A DNA stretch of 64,000 bases, taken from Wolfiporia cocos. Lineage: Eukaryota > Basidiomycota > Agaricomycetes > Polyporales > Phaeolaceae. Every line of letters starts with the position of its first letter. Positions within the stretch are counted from its first letter, which is position 1. The DNA lies in the NCBI GenBank assembly GCA_029448655.1, contig JACCLO010000001.1, positions 124,001 through 188,000 of the forward strand. Reading direction: 5' to 3'. Below are positions 22,500 through 33,146 of the stretch, one piece after another. The position numbers were made by a program, and so were the translations under genes. Below the pieces are notes generated by a model, which was given only the letters and a program-made list of their open reading frames with translations, was not told the DNA's origin and did not search any database.

Positions 22500-23790
22500 A
22501 ACCGGTCAATGATCTTCGCAGGTGATGTGCTGCTGCGCTATGATCGTGGCGACAATCACCGTGGCGCGTTAGGCGCCTGTTTGTGAGCGCTTGCCCATCG
22601 AACACAAACTCATTAAGTCTCCATCGTTGAGAAGGAGTATACCAGAGACAACCTAATATATGTACTCATACCAGCAGTAAGCATCATGGGATTTGTCAAA
22701 AGTACCTCAAATTTGAGTTCCAACAAAGAAATTGTAATGCATGGCTGGGAGTCGAACTGTCACCATGGGCGCATCACGTGCATATGGGTCACTGCGCTAA
22801 GGAGATGTCCGGGGTCCGTGGCTTACAAATCTGAATGCCGGTGCTCGGCATTGGTGGCGGCGCGCGCTAACGAAGCTTGCACCTATTCCATTCCATATTG
22901 AAGCACTACTTGGGAATAATTTCACCTAAACCTCACGTATTACCAAGCTTATTAGCTTGCCATACACGTGCGTGCGCCAAGCTAGTAAGCTTGAATTATC
23001 GTCCTACCCGCATACTGCCAGTAGCACCGCAGTCGATTGCCCTTCTGGGGTGAAGATCATGTGCCCGCCCACTCCCCGCGCCACCCACCAGCGCCTCACT
23101 CCCCGCGCCACCTACCAGCGCCCTGCTGCCCCCACGCCACCGACAAGCGCCCCGCCGCCACTGTCGCGCACGATGGCGGCTCAATTCTTTATGTAGTCAC
23201 GCCGTTCTTTCACGCTTCCTAAATAATGTAGCCCTACAATTTCAATGGTAATAACTATATTTCCGTAGCTCCCACGCGTGGGATGGATGCCGCCGCCCGA
23301 CGACGGATGACATCCGGCAGGCGTCTGACCTTCCAAACGCGGAATGTTATCCCACGCTCAGCGCTCGGCCTTGTAGCGCCTCGACCTTCAGATAGCAGCG
23401 CGCTTATCTAATCGCGCCGCCGCGCCGACGCTGTCGTGCACATCGGCGGCGATGGTGGGCTCATTCTTCGAATTTTCGACTCGCGCTTTTTGTATCATAT
23501 GTAATATAGTATTTACAGCTTTGTAGAGTTATATTAAATTTTTGTTGCCCCGGTGATTGAGATGGATGCGTCACTCAGCGGGCGGATGACATTGGGTTTG
23601 GCGCCCGAATCTCTAGATTAGAATGCATATCTAATTGTACCTTGGCGCTTACTGACATTCGTTCGGTCAGACGCATCTTATCTCCGGCTTCTCGATCTTC
23701 GATCATGACATCATTGCCAGCTGAGCGAGCGCGCATGGACAAGTCCGTAGGGACTTAGTGGCTATGCCTCTGCAGTCACGGCTGCAGATT
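22500..23790. other. Intergenic stretch without a supportable gene
   Basis: No ORF here resembles a gene. A short GC-rich repeat of CTCCCCGCGCCACC type lies at about 23070-23150. A weak tRNA-like stretch on the minus strand near 22745-22815 has a box-B-like AGTTCGACTCC but no convincing cloverleaf. The 5' region of the zinc-finger gene probably lies at the left end. Confidence 0.5.
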
Positions 23791-24150
23791 TATTTCCACA
23801 CCCCTGTGTCTGATGATGATTCCCATCCTTTGTGGTTGCAGATTTATTTCCTCCGCTTCAGATACACACCCTCATAACGCTCCTGTGTCTGATGATGATT
23901 CCCATCCTCCGTGGTTGCAGATTTATTTCCTCAGCTTCAGACATATACTCTCATAACGCTCCTGTGTCTGATGATGATTCCCATCCTCCGTGGCTGCAGA
24001 TTTATTTCCTCCGCTTCAGATATACACTACCTTAGCGTTCCTGTGTCTGATGATGATTCCCATCCTCCGTGGTTGCAGATTTATTTCCTTCGCATTTTCA
24101 GAACCCTCCTCCTTCGCTTTACATCTATGTTCACACTCCTGTGTCTGACA
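23786..24150. repeat. 79-bp tandem repeat, four copies plus a partial one
   Basis: The anchor GTGTCTGATGATGATTCCCA occurs at 23806, 23885, 23964 and 24043, exactly 79 bp apart. A shortened, degraded unit starts GTGTCTGAC at 24141. Each unit also has GTGGTTGCAGATTTATTTCC or a close variant. The apparent 60-95 codon frames across the array are repeats, not genes. Confidence 0.85.
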
Positions 24151-24203
24151 TTAACAAACAGAAGCATATATTTGATTAAGTACAAAGCGAGCAGATAGCG
24201 GCA

Positions 24204-24485
24204 TCATGTTTGCGATAAATTTGCCGCTTCTATCGGTACATTCTCTCTACCTCCTGACTGAGGCCTTCTTGGGCCGCGCTTGATACCCTTGTCACTTCGC
24301 ACCTTGCGCGTCTTCGTTGGGACTGTGATGCCCAGGCCGTCTTCCGTAGTCACTGTATTGATGAACGTTGCTGAGATTGGTGTTGCGCGCTTTCGTTTGT
24401 TACCTGCACGATCTTTGCTGCCTAACAAGAGCACTGGAGAGGAGTGCTGGGTCGCATAGTGTGCAGGTAGGAGTGTTGGGGGTGG
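24204..24485 (-). pseudogene. 3' end of a gene cut by element D
   Basis: The minus strand is open from the LTR edge at 24485 to a stop at 24204. It encodes about 93 residues rich in K and R (GNKRKRATPIS, KTRKVRSDKGIKRGPRRPQ), like a nuclear protein tail. Upstream exons would lie beyond element D and are not found. I do not recognise the protein. The codons that extend the frame into the LTR are not part of it. Confidence 0.45.
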
Positions 24486-25193
24486 TGTTACGGTTATTTT
24501 GATTTTTCGAATATCGACAGAACTCACCACCGGGCGAATACGATACAGGGACTTGTTGCGCAACCAGCCCCCCTGGCTACTCGTGATCTTACTGGGCGCA
24601 TCCCCAGTTGTACTAGTCTGTAGGGCTCGTTTCATCTTTGGCAGATCCAATCCTGCCACCGTTTCATGTTCATTGTTTATTAGCTGACAGATGGCGTTCA
24701 ACCGCCATCATTCCTATCTATCGTCTCATATATATCACTCCATACTTATCAGACGTTTGGGACTATAGCGTAGATAGTATCTGTGGCATCTGGGACAGAC
24801 TTGACCCCTGAAACCTAGCGTAGTATAAAAACTCATGTACTTACCGTCGAAGCTCTTCAGCTCGACCTTGTTGTATAAACAAGAAGTCTTATACTCGTTC
24901 TCAAACGTAGGAAACTACGCTCAGTATTTCTCACTCGAGCAATCGAACGACTAAGTCCTCGAAGTGCACACTGACTTCTCGGACTTAGGCGAGTCTTATA
25001 TTCTATTCGACTCGCACTTGAACAGATTATATCCTCTAACGCGTATTGGATATTAACCGATCTCCTAAGGACTTCACTTAGGACCCGAAGGCATCTAACG
25101 AGTATTTGCCTTGCATACGGTGACGTGCCTACGTGCAGAAGAACGATCTATATTCGCGACTCGAATATATGAACGGGTATCCGACCCGTAACA
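24486..25193 (+). repeat. 5' LTR of element D with self-primer
   Basis: A 708-bp LTR, TGTTACGG to CCCGTAACA. TATAAAA stands near 24826. AGCTCGACCTT at 24859-24869 is about 30 bp downstream and is the exact complement of the PBS AAGGTCGAGCT at 25195-25205, just after the LTR. This is the Tf1-like self-priming layout, with the primer at the expected 5' end of the transcript. The LTR at 7476-8182 belongs to the same family. Confidence 0.85.
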
Positions 25194-25239
25194 GAAGGTC
25201 GAGCTTATCACACCCTCACCTATCACGGTGTAAGGGCCC

Positions 25240-26988
25240 ATGATATTTGGACCAGAATTCCCAGCACGACTGATTGAACTCTTGCCCGAGGACATTCAGG
25301 GAGTTTACAGACTCCACCAATACGAGTGGACTGACACCATTGGAGCCTTCCGTAACCGCGGAGGAATTGTTGTCATTCCAAGAGAAGATAGGGCATCGAA
25401 GTGGGTAGAAGTATACCCCTCCGCAAGACAGGCCGCTTGGGAAATAACGCGTGAAGCGTTCGAACGATTTGGAGACATTCCTTCAATGTCAACTGTGACG
25501 TTGACCGAAAACGAAACCGAAACCATCAACAGAACCTCCAATGCCGATGGAAATACGAATCAGCCTTCGGGCGCCACAGGAATGGCAGGAATTGAGCGCA
25601 TCGGAGATGATGGGAGAAATCCTGGAAACTTTACAGGAACAGATAACAGCCAGACCGGAGGACAGGACCCTCCAGGATTTATATCTGCTTTTGCGCAGAG
25701 TGGGATTGGGTCTATGGCTGGAGGAGCAAACCTCTTTGGAAGCCCCCCACAGAACGCACCCGGAATGGGTAGCGGAGGAAATCCGTCTTGGACTAGCCCA
25801 AGCGGAGGAATGGGAACGACAAACCCAGGAACATGGCCTTCAGGCCTATTTGGACGAACCTCCGCAAGTACAAGCGGAGGAGGACTGGGAGGAAACTTCG
25901 GACTCGGAGGAGGGAATGCCCCCCCTCCTGGAGGACTCGGAGGAGGAACCCCCGCGAACCCCGGAGGAGGAAACCCTGGAGGGAACCCAGGGAACCCCGG
26001 AGGAAACCCAGGAAACCCGGGTGGAGGATACCCAGGAGGAGGAGGACCCCCAGGAGGGCCTCCACCACCGAATGCGCCGCAGCCTCAACCTCCGGCGCCG
26101 AACCCGTACTACCGACCCCCAATGATAAAGATCAATCCCCCAGACGTATTTGACGGGGAACGATCCGACATGCAGAACTTCATAAACCAGTGCAATTCCT
26201 GGTTTACGATGTACGAAACGTCATTCCAGAACGACGTTCAGAGAGTGATCTTTATCCTCTCTTATATTTCGAACAAGGGGAAAACGGGCCAATGGAAACA
26301 GGATTATCACCGGGTTTATACGAACCCCCAGACGAAACGATTCTTCCCGCCTAGTCTTGCACAGTTTGATGCAGACTTCCAGAAAGCCTTCGGAGCCATC
26401 GAAGAGGTACAGAAGGCGCGGAAGAAAATCCTGGACGTAACCCAGGACAGAAAGGACATCGATGATTATATCACCGAGTTCAACAACTTGGCCGGGAAGG
26501 CCCAGTACGATCGATACAGCGCGGACGGAAACGCGTTGCTCATAACCCTCTTCGAGAAAGGGTTACCCGAACATACGACCCGATACATCATCGGTGTTCG
26601 GCCGCTACCAGCGACCATTGATGAATGGCAGTCCGCTGCCTCGTACTATGAAAATACGTACAAGATATTCTTGAAATGGGATAAACCGTTTGTCAAGAAA
26701 AAGGCTTGGCAAGCCTCGAACCAGAATAATGGACGCACTAGTGCTCCACAGACAACTGCACCGAAAGATCCGAATGCGATGGATGTAGATCGAATGACCA
26801 CCCAGGAAAGGGACGATCACATCAAGAAGGGAAAGTGTTTCACCTGTCATCAGCCAGGGCATATGTCGCGAGACTGCCCGAAGAGGCCAAGGAAGCCAGC
26901 CCGCCCTAGGCGGACCACTCGAAAGACCGAAGAAGAAGAAGCCAAGCAAGAAGCTCGCATTGAAGAAGTCTCAGAAGAAGAGACTTAA
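25240..26988 (+). CDS. Element D gag
   Basis: A 582-residue Gag. The N-terminal part (to about residue 80) is compact. Residues about 110-295 are Gly/Pro/Asn-rich repeats (GGNPGGNPGNPGG type). A retrotransposon capsid domain follows (PPDVFDGERSDMQNF to about residue 500) with the usual YITEFNNLAGKAQY and GLPEHTTRYI. One CCHC zinc knuckle (CFTCHQPGHMSRDC) precedes a basic tail. The frame stops at TAA 26986-26988, but the same frame stays open for about 31 further codons, ending EEQDF, where a -1 step enters pol. The TAA may be a lesion or a readthrough stop. Confidence 0.85.
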   Translation: MIFGPEFPARLIELLPEDIQGVYRLHQYEWTDTIGAFRNRGGIVVIPREDRASKWVEVYPSARQAAWEITREAFERFGDIPSMSTVTLTENETETINRTSNADGNTNQPSGATGMAGIERIGDDGRNPGNFTGTDNSQTGGQDPPGFISAFAQSGIGSMAGGANLFGSPPQNAPGMGSGGNPSWTSPSGGMGTTNPGTWPSGLFGRTSASTSGGGLGGNFGLGGGNAPPPGGLGGGTPANPGGGNPGGNPGNPGGNPGNPGGGYPGGGGPPGGPPPPNAPQPQPPAPNPYYRPPMIKINPPDVFDGERSDMQNFINQCNSWFTMYETSFQNDVQRVIFILSYISNKGKTGQWKQDYHRVYTNPQTKRFFPPSLAQFDADFQKAFGAIEEVQKARKKILDVTQDRKDIDDYITEFNNLAGKAQYDRYSADGNALLITLFEKGLPEHTTRYIIGVRPLPATIDEWQSAASYYENTYKIFLKWDKPFVKKKAWQASNQNNGRTSAPQTTAPKDPNAMDVDRMTTQERDDHIKKGKCFTCHQPGHMSRDCPKRPRKPARPRRTTRKTEEEEAKQEARIEEVSEEET

Positions 26989-27073
26989 TACATCACCGCG
27001 AACAGAGCGGTCACAGCGATTAGGGCCCTGAAAGCCAAGAACCCCAAGCTCCTAGCACAGCTCGTAGAAGAAC

Positions 27074-28351
27074 AGGATTTTGCCTAGGAGGGAAGCCCAC
27101 AGTCTTACCCTCCGAGAAAGCAGCGCATGTAATTACCTCGTTCGAGAAGAATCGATCCCTCTTCATCTCGGTAATCATGACGTTGGCAAAACCCGTGAAG
27201 TGCAATGCACTAATCGACTCAGGAGCAATGTCAAACCTGATCCACAGCAGAGTGGTAGAAAAATACAAGGTGCCCACGCAACCCTTGAAGAACCCGATCA
27301 TCGTCAAAAATGTTGATGGAACAGAAAACAAAGATGGGCGAATAGACCGAGAAGCCACCATACTACTGCGATATCCGAAGACCCAGAAAACGCGAAAAGT
27401 CCGATTCCTAGTAGGATCAATTGGAACAGAGAATATGATCCTAGGATATGGATGGCTAAAAGACGAAAACCCCACAATCGACTGGAAGGACCAAACAGTC
27501 GATGTACGATCAATACTAGGGGCAGAAGAAAAGAAACAGGAAACCACGATCCGAATGGATACGGTAGAAATGGTAGTTGCCCCAGAAGGAAAAATTCCAA
27601 CAAGGGGGACCCAAGAAGCTGCAGGGTACGACCTTTACACCGCAGAAGAAACCGAGATTCCCGCCGGAGGATGGAAACTCGTCTCCACAGGAGTAAAAAT
27701 GAAGATCCCGAAGGGATCGTATGGAAGGTTGGCTGGACGATCAGGCAACACCCTCAGACACAGATTGGTAGTACAAGCCGGAGTCATAGACTCGGACTAC
27801 CGAGGAGACGTTGGAGCCATTATCTTCAACTACTCAGACAAAGCACATAGGATTATCCCGGGCATGCGAATAGCTCAGATAATATTCGAACGACACCTCA
27901 CCCCCGACATCATAGAGGTCGAAGACCTAGACGAGACAGAACAAGGGGAGAAAGGGTTTGGATCCACAGACCAACCAGAAGAAACAAATCAACGATTATA
28001 CACTCTTGAAGAATATGAAGCAATCCGACGCTTCACGAAAGCAGACCCCAAGATCATAGGGAAAAAAGGGGAGACGCGAAGGAAATTCCGAACGAAGACA
28101 CAAATCATCAATGCTGTCAGGAAAGCATTAACGAAATCCCAAGAATTCGCGCAGAAAACCCCCGAACCAGAACGGACGATTGAAGAAATGGTCCCAAAAC
28201 ACCTACTGGACTTCGCCAAGGTGTTCAGCAAGGAGTCCGCAGCAGCGTTCCCCCCGTCGAGACCATGGGACCACGCAATCGAATTAAAACCCGATTTCGT
28301 GCCGAAAGACTGCAAAGTCTATGCACTCTCGCCTAAAGAGCAACGAGCCCA
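27074..28351 (+). pseudogene. Element D protease, dUTPase and start of RT
   Basis: Pol opens in the -1 frame near the gag end (LGGKPTVLPSEKAAHV). The protease has the active site ALIDSGAMSN, then ILGYGWLKDENPTIDW. A complete trimeric dUTPase follows: motif I (AAGYDLYTA), II (AGRSGNTL), III (GVIDSDYRGDV), IV (GMRIAQIIF) and V (GFGSTD). The RT N-terminal region starts with VPKHLLDFAKVF and RPWDHAIEL and ends at ALSPKEQRA, where the inverted arm begins. dUTPase stands after protease, the reverse of element A. The protein is truncated by the insertion. Confidence 0.88.
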
Positions 28352-30160
28352 TTCAGCGACGGTAGGTGACGGTTCAGGTCAACCGGCTTGTACCAACCCC
28401 TAACGGTTCAGGTCAGCCGGTCGTCGGCCCATGCCTTAACTGTCAGGCCTACCATCGGGTGGGCCCATGTCTTCCATGACCAGACGGTCATGACGGTCAC
28501 GGGTCGGCCCACGACTGCTGCGACCGGATGGTTGTGACGGTTGCGGGTCAGCCCATGACTTCCATGACTGGACGGTTGTGACGGTCGCGGGTCGGCCCAC
28601 GACAACCGCGACCAGACAGTTGTGGCAGTCATGGGTCGGCCCATGACCATCACGACTGGATGGTTGTAACGGTCGCGGGTCGGCCCACGACTGCTGCGAC
28701 CGGATGGTTGTGATGGTTGCCGGTCGGCCCACAACCATTGCGACTTGACGGTCATGACGGTCGCGGGTCGGCCCACCACTTCCGCGACCAGACAGTTATG
28801 ACGGTCGCGGGTCGACCCATGACTGCCGCGACCGGGCGGTTATGACGGTCGCGGGTCGGCCCACGACTTCCGCGACCAGACAGTTGTGACAGTAGTGGGT
28901 CGGCCCATGACCATCATGACTGGATGGTTGTGACGGTCGCGGGTCGGCCCACGACTGCTGTGACCGGATGGTTGTGACGGTTGCGGGTCGGCCCACGACA
29001 ACCACGACCAGACAGTTGCGACGGTTGCGGGTCGGCCCACAACCATTGTGACTCCACGGTCATGACGGTCGCGGGTCGGCCCACCAATGCCGTGACCAAA
29101 CGATCGTGACGGTTGCGGGTCGGCCCACTACTTCCGCGACCAGACAGTTGTGGCAGTCATGGGTCGGCCCATGACCATCACGACTGGATGGTTGTAACGG
29201 TCGCGGGTCGGCCCACGACTGCTGCGACCGGATGGTTGTGACGGTTGCCGGTCGGCCCACAACCATTGCGACTTGACGGTCATGACGGTCGCGGGTCGGC
29301 CCACCACTTCCGCGACCAGACAGTTGCGACGGTTGCGGGTCGGCCCACAACCATTGCGACTTGACGGTCATGACGGTCGCGGGTCGGCCCACCACTTCCG
29401 CGACCAGACAGTTGCGACGGTTGCGGGTCGGCCCACAACCATTGCGACTCCATGGTCATGACGGTCATGGGTCGGCCCACCAATGCCGTGACCAAACGAT
29501 CGTGACGGTTGCGGGTCGGCCCACCACTTCCGCGACCAGACAGTTGTGATGGTCACTGGTCAGCCCACAGTCACCATGACCCAATGGTTGTGGGTGGGCC
29601 CACCAATGCTGCGATTTCCCCTTCATAGTCGATGACAATGTCAACTACGGGAAGGGACATGGTGATGGTTTGTTGATGAGAGCTGGCAAAAGAGTGATGA
29701 CCTGTATTATTCTTGTATTGTTTGATGCATCAGTCACAGATTCCACAGCTTCAGAAGTTCCATTCCAAACAGCCTCAAGACTTGGGATTGCCACAATCAT
29801 GCTTCATGTGGAGTGTACAGATACATGCATCCATGGTGAGTTCTTAATTTATGTGTATCAGGTATCCCAACACATCTACCAGATGCCAGGGATATCATCA
29901 AGGAAGCCATAGAAGACAACTCCCTCATGGTATTGGGCAAGACCATTAGTGGCCAGGGACACCAAAGGAGATGGTGCAGAAGATATGCTTGTTAGGACAC
30001 TGTCCAATTTCTCCATCCATGAATGGTACAGCCAGCAACTCATAGACATTGCTTGTCTCATGACTGTCAACACAGAATTCCAGAATCCATGCATGTACAG
30101 GACTTTGGGCCTTGTGTGGCCATACATGGATGATAATGAGGAAGGTGAGGACACCGAGAT
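28352..30160. repeat. Left inverted arm of the 35-kb unit
   Basis: The terminal 100 bp match the inverse of 63560-63660. A tandem array of a 44-bp unit fills 28450-29600, about 26 copies anchored by GGGTCGGCCCA. A single-copy inner part (29610-30160) matches the inverse of 62740-63290. The frames of 60-120 codons in the array (GRPATVTT.., WADPRPSQ..) come from the repeat. Confidence 0.85.
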
Positions 30161-30176
30161 TAATCAGTTACTTTGA
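29670..30176 (+). CDS. Possible small gene in the inner left arm
   Basis: The plus strand carries RAGKRVMTCIILVLFDASV and RLGIATIMLHVECTDTCIHG, then a GT-AG interval of about 26 nt (29837-29862) and IPTHLPDARDIIKEAIEDNS. The right arm has the same peptide in mirror image on the minus strand (63213-62990) with mostly conservative changes (D/N, E/K, F/S). The reading frame is kept in both arms, which hints at coding. No known domain is visible, and an untranslated arm is the alternative. Confidence 0.3.
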
Positions 30177-30327
30177 GTGAAGCTGTGGAGGATACTCAAC
30201 TTCAGCGTGCATTTCATCACCGATGCCACTGGGAAACTTCAAATTGATCCGTTGGTGTTCTTTCAAAGGCTGGATCTTGTTCAGAACCAATTTGGCAGCA
30301 GAAATATCTGCATCCACACACAGCACA

Positions 30328-30999
30328 CTACCAATGTTTTATTGCTTCATTACCTGCAACGGACCAGTGCACAGAGGCTACAGCAATTGCTCTGAGAATG
30401 CTCCAAAGCGAGCTTACACAGGAAGATCTGGAATGGAGCAATGCAGTATGAAATTCAGTGGTTATGCTCATTGTAGACAGGATCGAGACAGAAACAGCAA
30501 GCCTATGTAAGTGGCATACTAGAAATGCTGCACAAATAAAACATCCAACTGCAAAAGGCTCTTTCTCATGTACAGGTACAACCAGAACAAACTTGGCCAC
30601 AAAAATATCTACATCCATGCACAGCATGCCTGGCCATATCACGGGGCATGCCACAGACCCAATGTGATGTGCCAATGAATGGTGCTTTAGCCACTCCTCC
30701 AAAAGGGCTACAATGACAGCTTGGGTATCATGTTGGGTCCAGCCATTTATGCAGTTCAATTTCCCATGCTTTGTGTGCTTTAGCACTACACTGCTCTTTT
30801 GAAGTGTAACGCGTGGCCTACCTCCCTCCGTAAGATCACATATTTCTTTGACAAGCCATCCAATGTCTATGTCACCTTCACCGTCATTACCGTTGCCAGT
30901 GACGGCTACTGTCAAAGGAAGGGTGAATGCATTGTTCAAAAATAATGGCCAACTGGGGATCTGGGCTGCAGACATTACTTGAAAGGATGACCTTGACAT
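30328..30999 (-). CDS. Unrecognised ORF beside a repeat array
   Basis: A 223-codon minus-strand frame including AAQIPSWPLFLNNAFTLP, VTGNGNDGEGD and LTEGGRPRVTLQKSSVVLKH. A related fragment lies at 55142-55354 (SVAQILGWPLLLSYSFSLP, VGNGNEGGG), and both stand directly below a TCGCG array. Two diverged copies that keep the frame suggest an exon of a repeated cargo gene. The function is unknown, and the C-terminal half may be intron or non-coding. Confidence 0.35.
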   Translation of the reverse strand: MSRSSFQVMSAAQIPSWPLFLNNAFTLPLTVAVTGNGNDGEGDIDIGWLVKEICDLTEGGRPRVTLQKSSVVLKHTKHGKLNCINGWTQHDTQAVIVALLEEWLKHHSLAHHIGSVACPVIWPGMLCMDVDIFVAKFVLVVPVHEKEPFAVGCFICAAFLVCHLHRLAVSVSILSTMSITTEFHTALLHSRSSCVSSLWSILRAIAVASVHWSVAGNEAIKHW

Positions 31000-31004
31000 C
31001 TGCG

Positions 31005-31761
31005 ATCAGTCACCGCGACCTTCGCTACCGCCGCGACCACCGCGACCGCGACCACCGCGACCACGACCACCGCGACCGCGACCACCACAGCTGCCACAAC
31101 CACTGCAACTGTTCTGACAGGAAATATTACCTCTGGCAGTACGATAACGTATATATAGTATTCTTAGCTGTGACATATGACTCGGACTTGGTTTGAACGA
31201 ACGCACGTTATGCCTTGCTGAGGTATAGTAGGCCTTCTCGTCCTGCAGCCGTTTGCCCAGCTTCTGTGCTTCAAACGATGTAGTGATCTAGCCTGTCGCT
31301 CGAGAGATTTTTCTGTAAACTCACAAACACTTTCGCATTAGCTCGTTCCACCGCGACCACCGCGACCGCGACCACCGCGACCGCGACCACCGCGACCGCG
31401 ACCACCGCGACCGCGACCACCGCGACCGCGACCACCGCGACCGCGACCACCGCGACCGCGACCACCGCGACCGCGACCACCGCGACCGCGACCACCGCAG
31501 CTGCCACAACCACTGCAACTGTTCTGACAGGAAATATTACCTCTGGCAGTCCGATAACGTATATATAGTATTCTTAGCTGTGACATATGACTCGGACTTG
31601 GTTTGAACGAACGCACGTTATGCCTTGCTGAGGTATAGTAGGTCTTCTCGTCCTGCAGCCGTTTGCCTAGCTTCTGCGCTTCAAACGATGTAGGGATCTA
31701 GCCTGTCGCTCGAGAGATTTTTCTGCAAACTCACAAACACTTTCGCATTAGCTCGTTCCAC
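31005..31761. repeat. Duplicated block: two TCGCG arrays plus 257-bp spacer
   Basis: An array of CGCGACCAC/CGCGACCGCGACCAC units (31010-31093) is followed by about 257 bp of single-copy sequence. Then come a longer array (31350-31499, about nine 15-bp units) and a second, almost identical copy of the spacer (31500-31761). The spacer has a TATATATA signal and ACGTTATGCC. On the minus strand the arrays read as Arg-Gly repeats, but all frames are open, so coding is not shown. Confidence 0.8.
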
Positions 31762-32240
31762 CGCGGTGATGCTGCACGACATCTGGACGGCACTACCTTA
31801 ACATCTGCTCTTGAAGTTGGGAAATCAAGCTCTGCGCGATCTCAGCTCTGATGGTCGAGAATTATTGTCTTAGGGCAATCCTTGAAGATTTCGGGCTCAG
31901 GGCTGGTAAGTAAACTGGTACTTGACAACACTGAATTATATGCTTTGGATATTGGTACCGCTCCTGAAACTACCTTTATTGAGACCACCACCTCCACAAC
32001 CTTCACTACCTCCGCGACCTCCGCGACCTCCGCGACCTCCGCGACTTCCGTGACCTCCGTGACCCCCGCAACCTCCGCGACCTCTGTAGCTGCTTTGGCT
32101 ACCCGGTTACATGTTACAATCGTAATATTTAAAGCTGTTTACGCAATGCAGCAAGATCCTCCGAGATGAGGTTAATAGTTTGGCGATAGTTGGTTGACTG
32201 GACAGGAGAGATGCTCCCTTCATTTCCCCAGCCCTTGGGA
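31762..32240. other. Interval with a short TCGCG-type array
   Basis: A GT-AG-like donor near 31905 and a run of CTCCGCGAC units at 31995-32090 are visible. A 95-codon plus-strand frame crosses the array (Thr/Ser/Ala repeats) and looks like a by-product of it. No gene can be supported. Confidence 0.4.
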
Positions 32241-32244
32241 GAAT

Positions 32245-32752
32245 TCAGTCAAATATTGAGAAGAGTCGATGGAGAGGGGCACTCACGGATGCATGCTGGG
32301 GGTCCGTCCACCATCTAGGAGCATCCGCTCCTTGATCCTGCTTCCAGGTCCACCATGCATGCTCTTGTGCAAGACCTAACAGGTTTTCAGAAAGGGTGGT
32401 GGTCTTGGGAATGACGATGGCAGCAATATCGATGTGAGGTTCCTCGGACCAGATGGTGGCATCGGCAATGGCTTCGATGGTAGGAGGGATTTGAACGGAT
32501 TCTCCCGCGAGCATCAGCTCTCCGAGAACGTTCCTGGCGGCAGTCTAAATCAAATGAGCTTTCTGACTAGACCAAAGGACATGGCAGACAAACCAGCTCC
32601 GTCTTGAGACCATTCTCCCAACGGATGAGATGGTCTTGGGTGCTAGGTTGAAGTGCATGGAGAGCAGACTCACACCTCCAGCTGATGATGGACAGCAGGT
32701 CACGGTTGACACTGATGTGCGCCTGCCTGAGCTGTTCCGGACTGGGGGACAT
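32245..32752 (-). CDS. Small two-exon cargo gene, unrecognised
   Basis: It starts MSPSPEQLRQAHISVNRDL at about 32752 and runs to SIISW. A donor AG-GTGTGAG near 32670 and an acceptor GCCGCCAG near 32537 restore the frame as R-NVLGELMLAGESVQIPP. It continues through IEAIADATIWSEEPHIDIAA and KDQGADAPRWWTDPQHAS to a stop at 32245. The product is about 115-120 residues, soluble, with no known domain. It is divergent from the KDZ gene start at 33147, so the 400-bp gap may be a shared promoter. Confidence 0.45.
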
Positions 32753-33146
32753 TGTGGGTGAGAGGAGGAATGAGGACGATGAGTGTGGGAGGAGGCGGAT
32801 GAAGAGGCATCTAGTATTCAATCGGTCACACTTGTCTACCGTGGTGGAAGTTCACAGTACAACTACCAAGATAGTGGCTTGCGCTGGGTGGCGGGATGCC
32901 ACGGCACATGTGTGCCGGCCGCCGGTCCAAGGTTGTGGCATCCAAGACCATGGGTAAATATTCATCCTCCGTATCTCCCTCACGGTGGTCCCTGATCCTA
33001 AGATTGCTCTCTCCCATCACTGCCTCCCGTCACTGCCTTTCTATTGTGGCCTCCCACCCCTGCTTCCCACCTCTGCTTCCCATTGTTGCTTCCCATTGCT
33101 TCTGAGCATCACCGGGTGCTGCACTCTTCTTTGCTGTGGAGCAAAG

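Larger units (their letters stand above)
24486..28351 (+). mobile_element. Ty3/gypsy element D, 5' part
   Basis: 5' LTR, PBS, gag, then pol with protease, dUTPase and the start of RT. It is cut at about 28351 by the inverted arm of the 35-kb unit. The sequence on the far side of that unit (63661 on) is protease of a different, A-like element, so D never resumes in this window. GGTGG before the LTR is the candidate target duplication. Confidence 0.85.

Noticed and set aside
22745..22815. Possible tRNA or tRNA-derived SINE on the minus strand (box-B-like AGTTCGACTCC, CTCCTTAGCGCAG)
   Set aside because: The T-stem and acceptor stem do not pair and no anticodon loop can be placed; at most a decayed relic.
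28408..29556. Many frames of 60-123 codons on both strands (GRPATVTT, WADPQPSQ types)
   Set aside because: They arise from the 44-bp subterminal repeat, which has no stop in several frames. The same repeats occur in the other arm.
28450..29600. CRISPR-like array
   Set aside because: Units are contiguous 44-mers without unique spacers, no Cas genes are present, and the DNA is fungal.
29876..30154. Minus-strand ORF of 92 codons shared by both arms
   Set aside because: It is antisense to the better-supported peptide. Conservation of the arms alone explains its presence in both.
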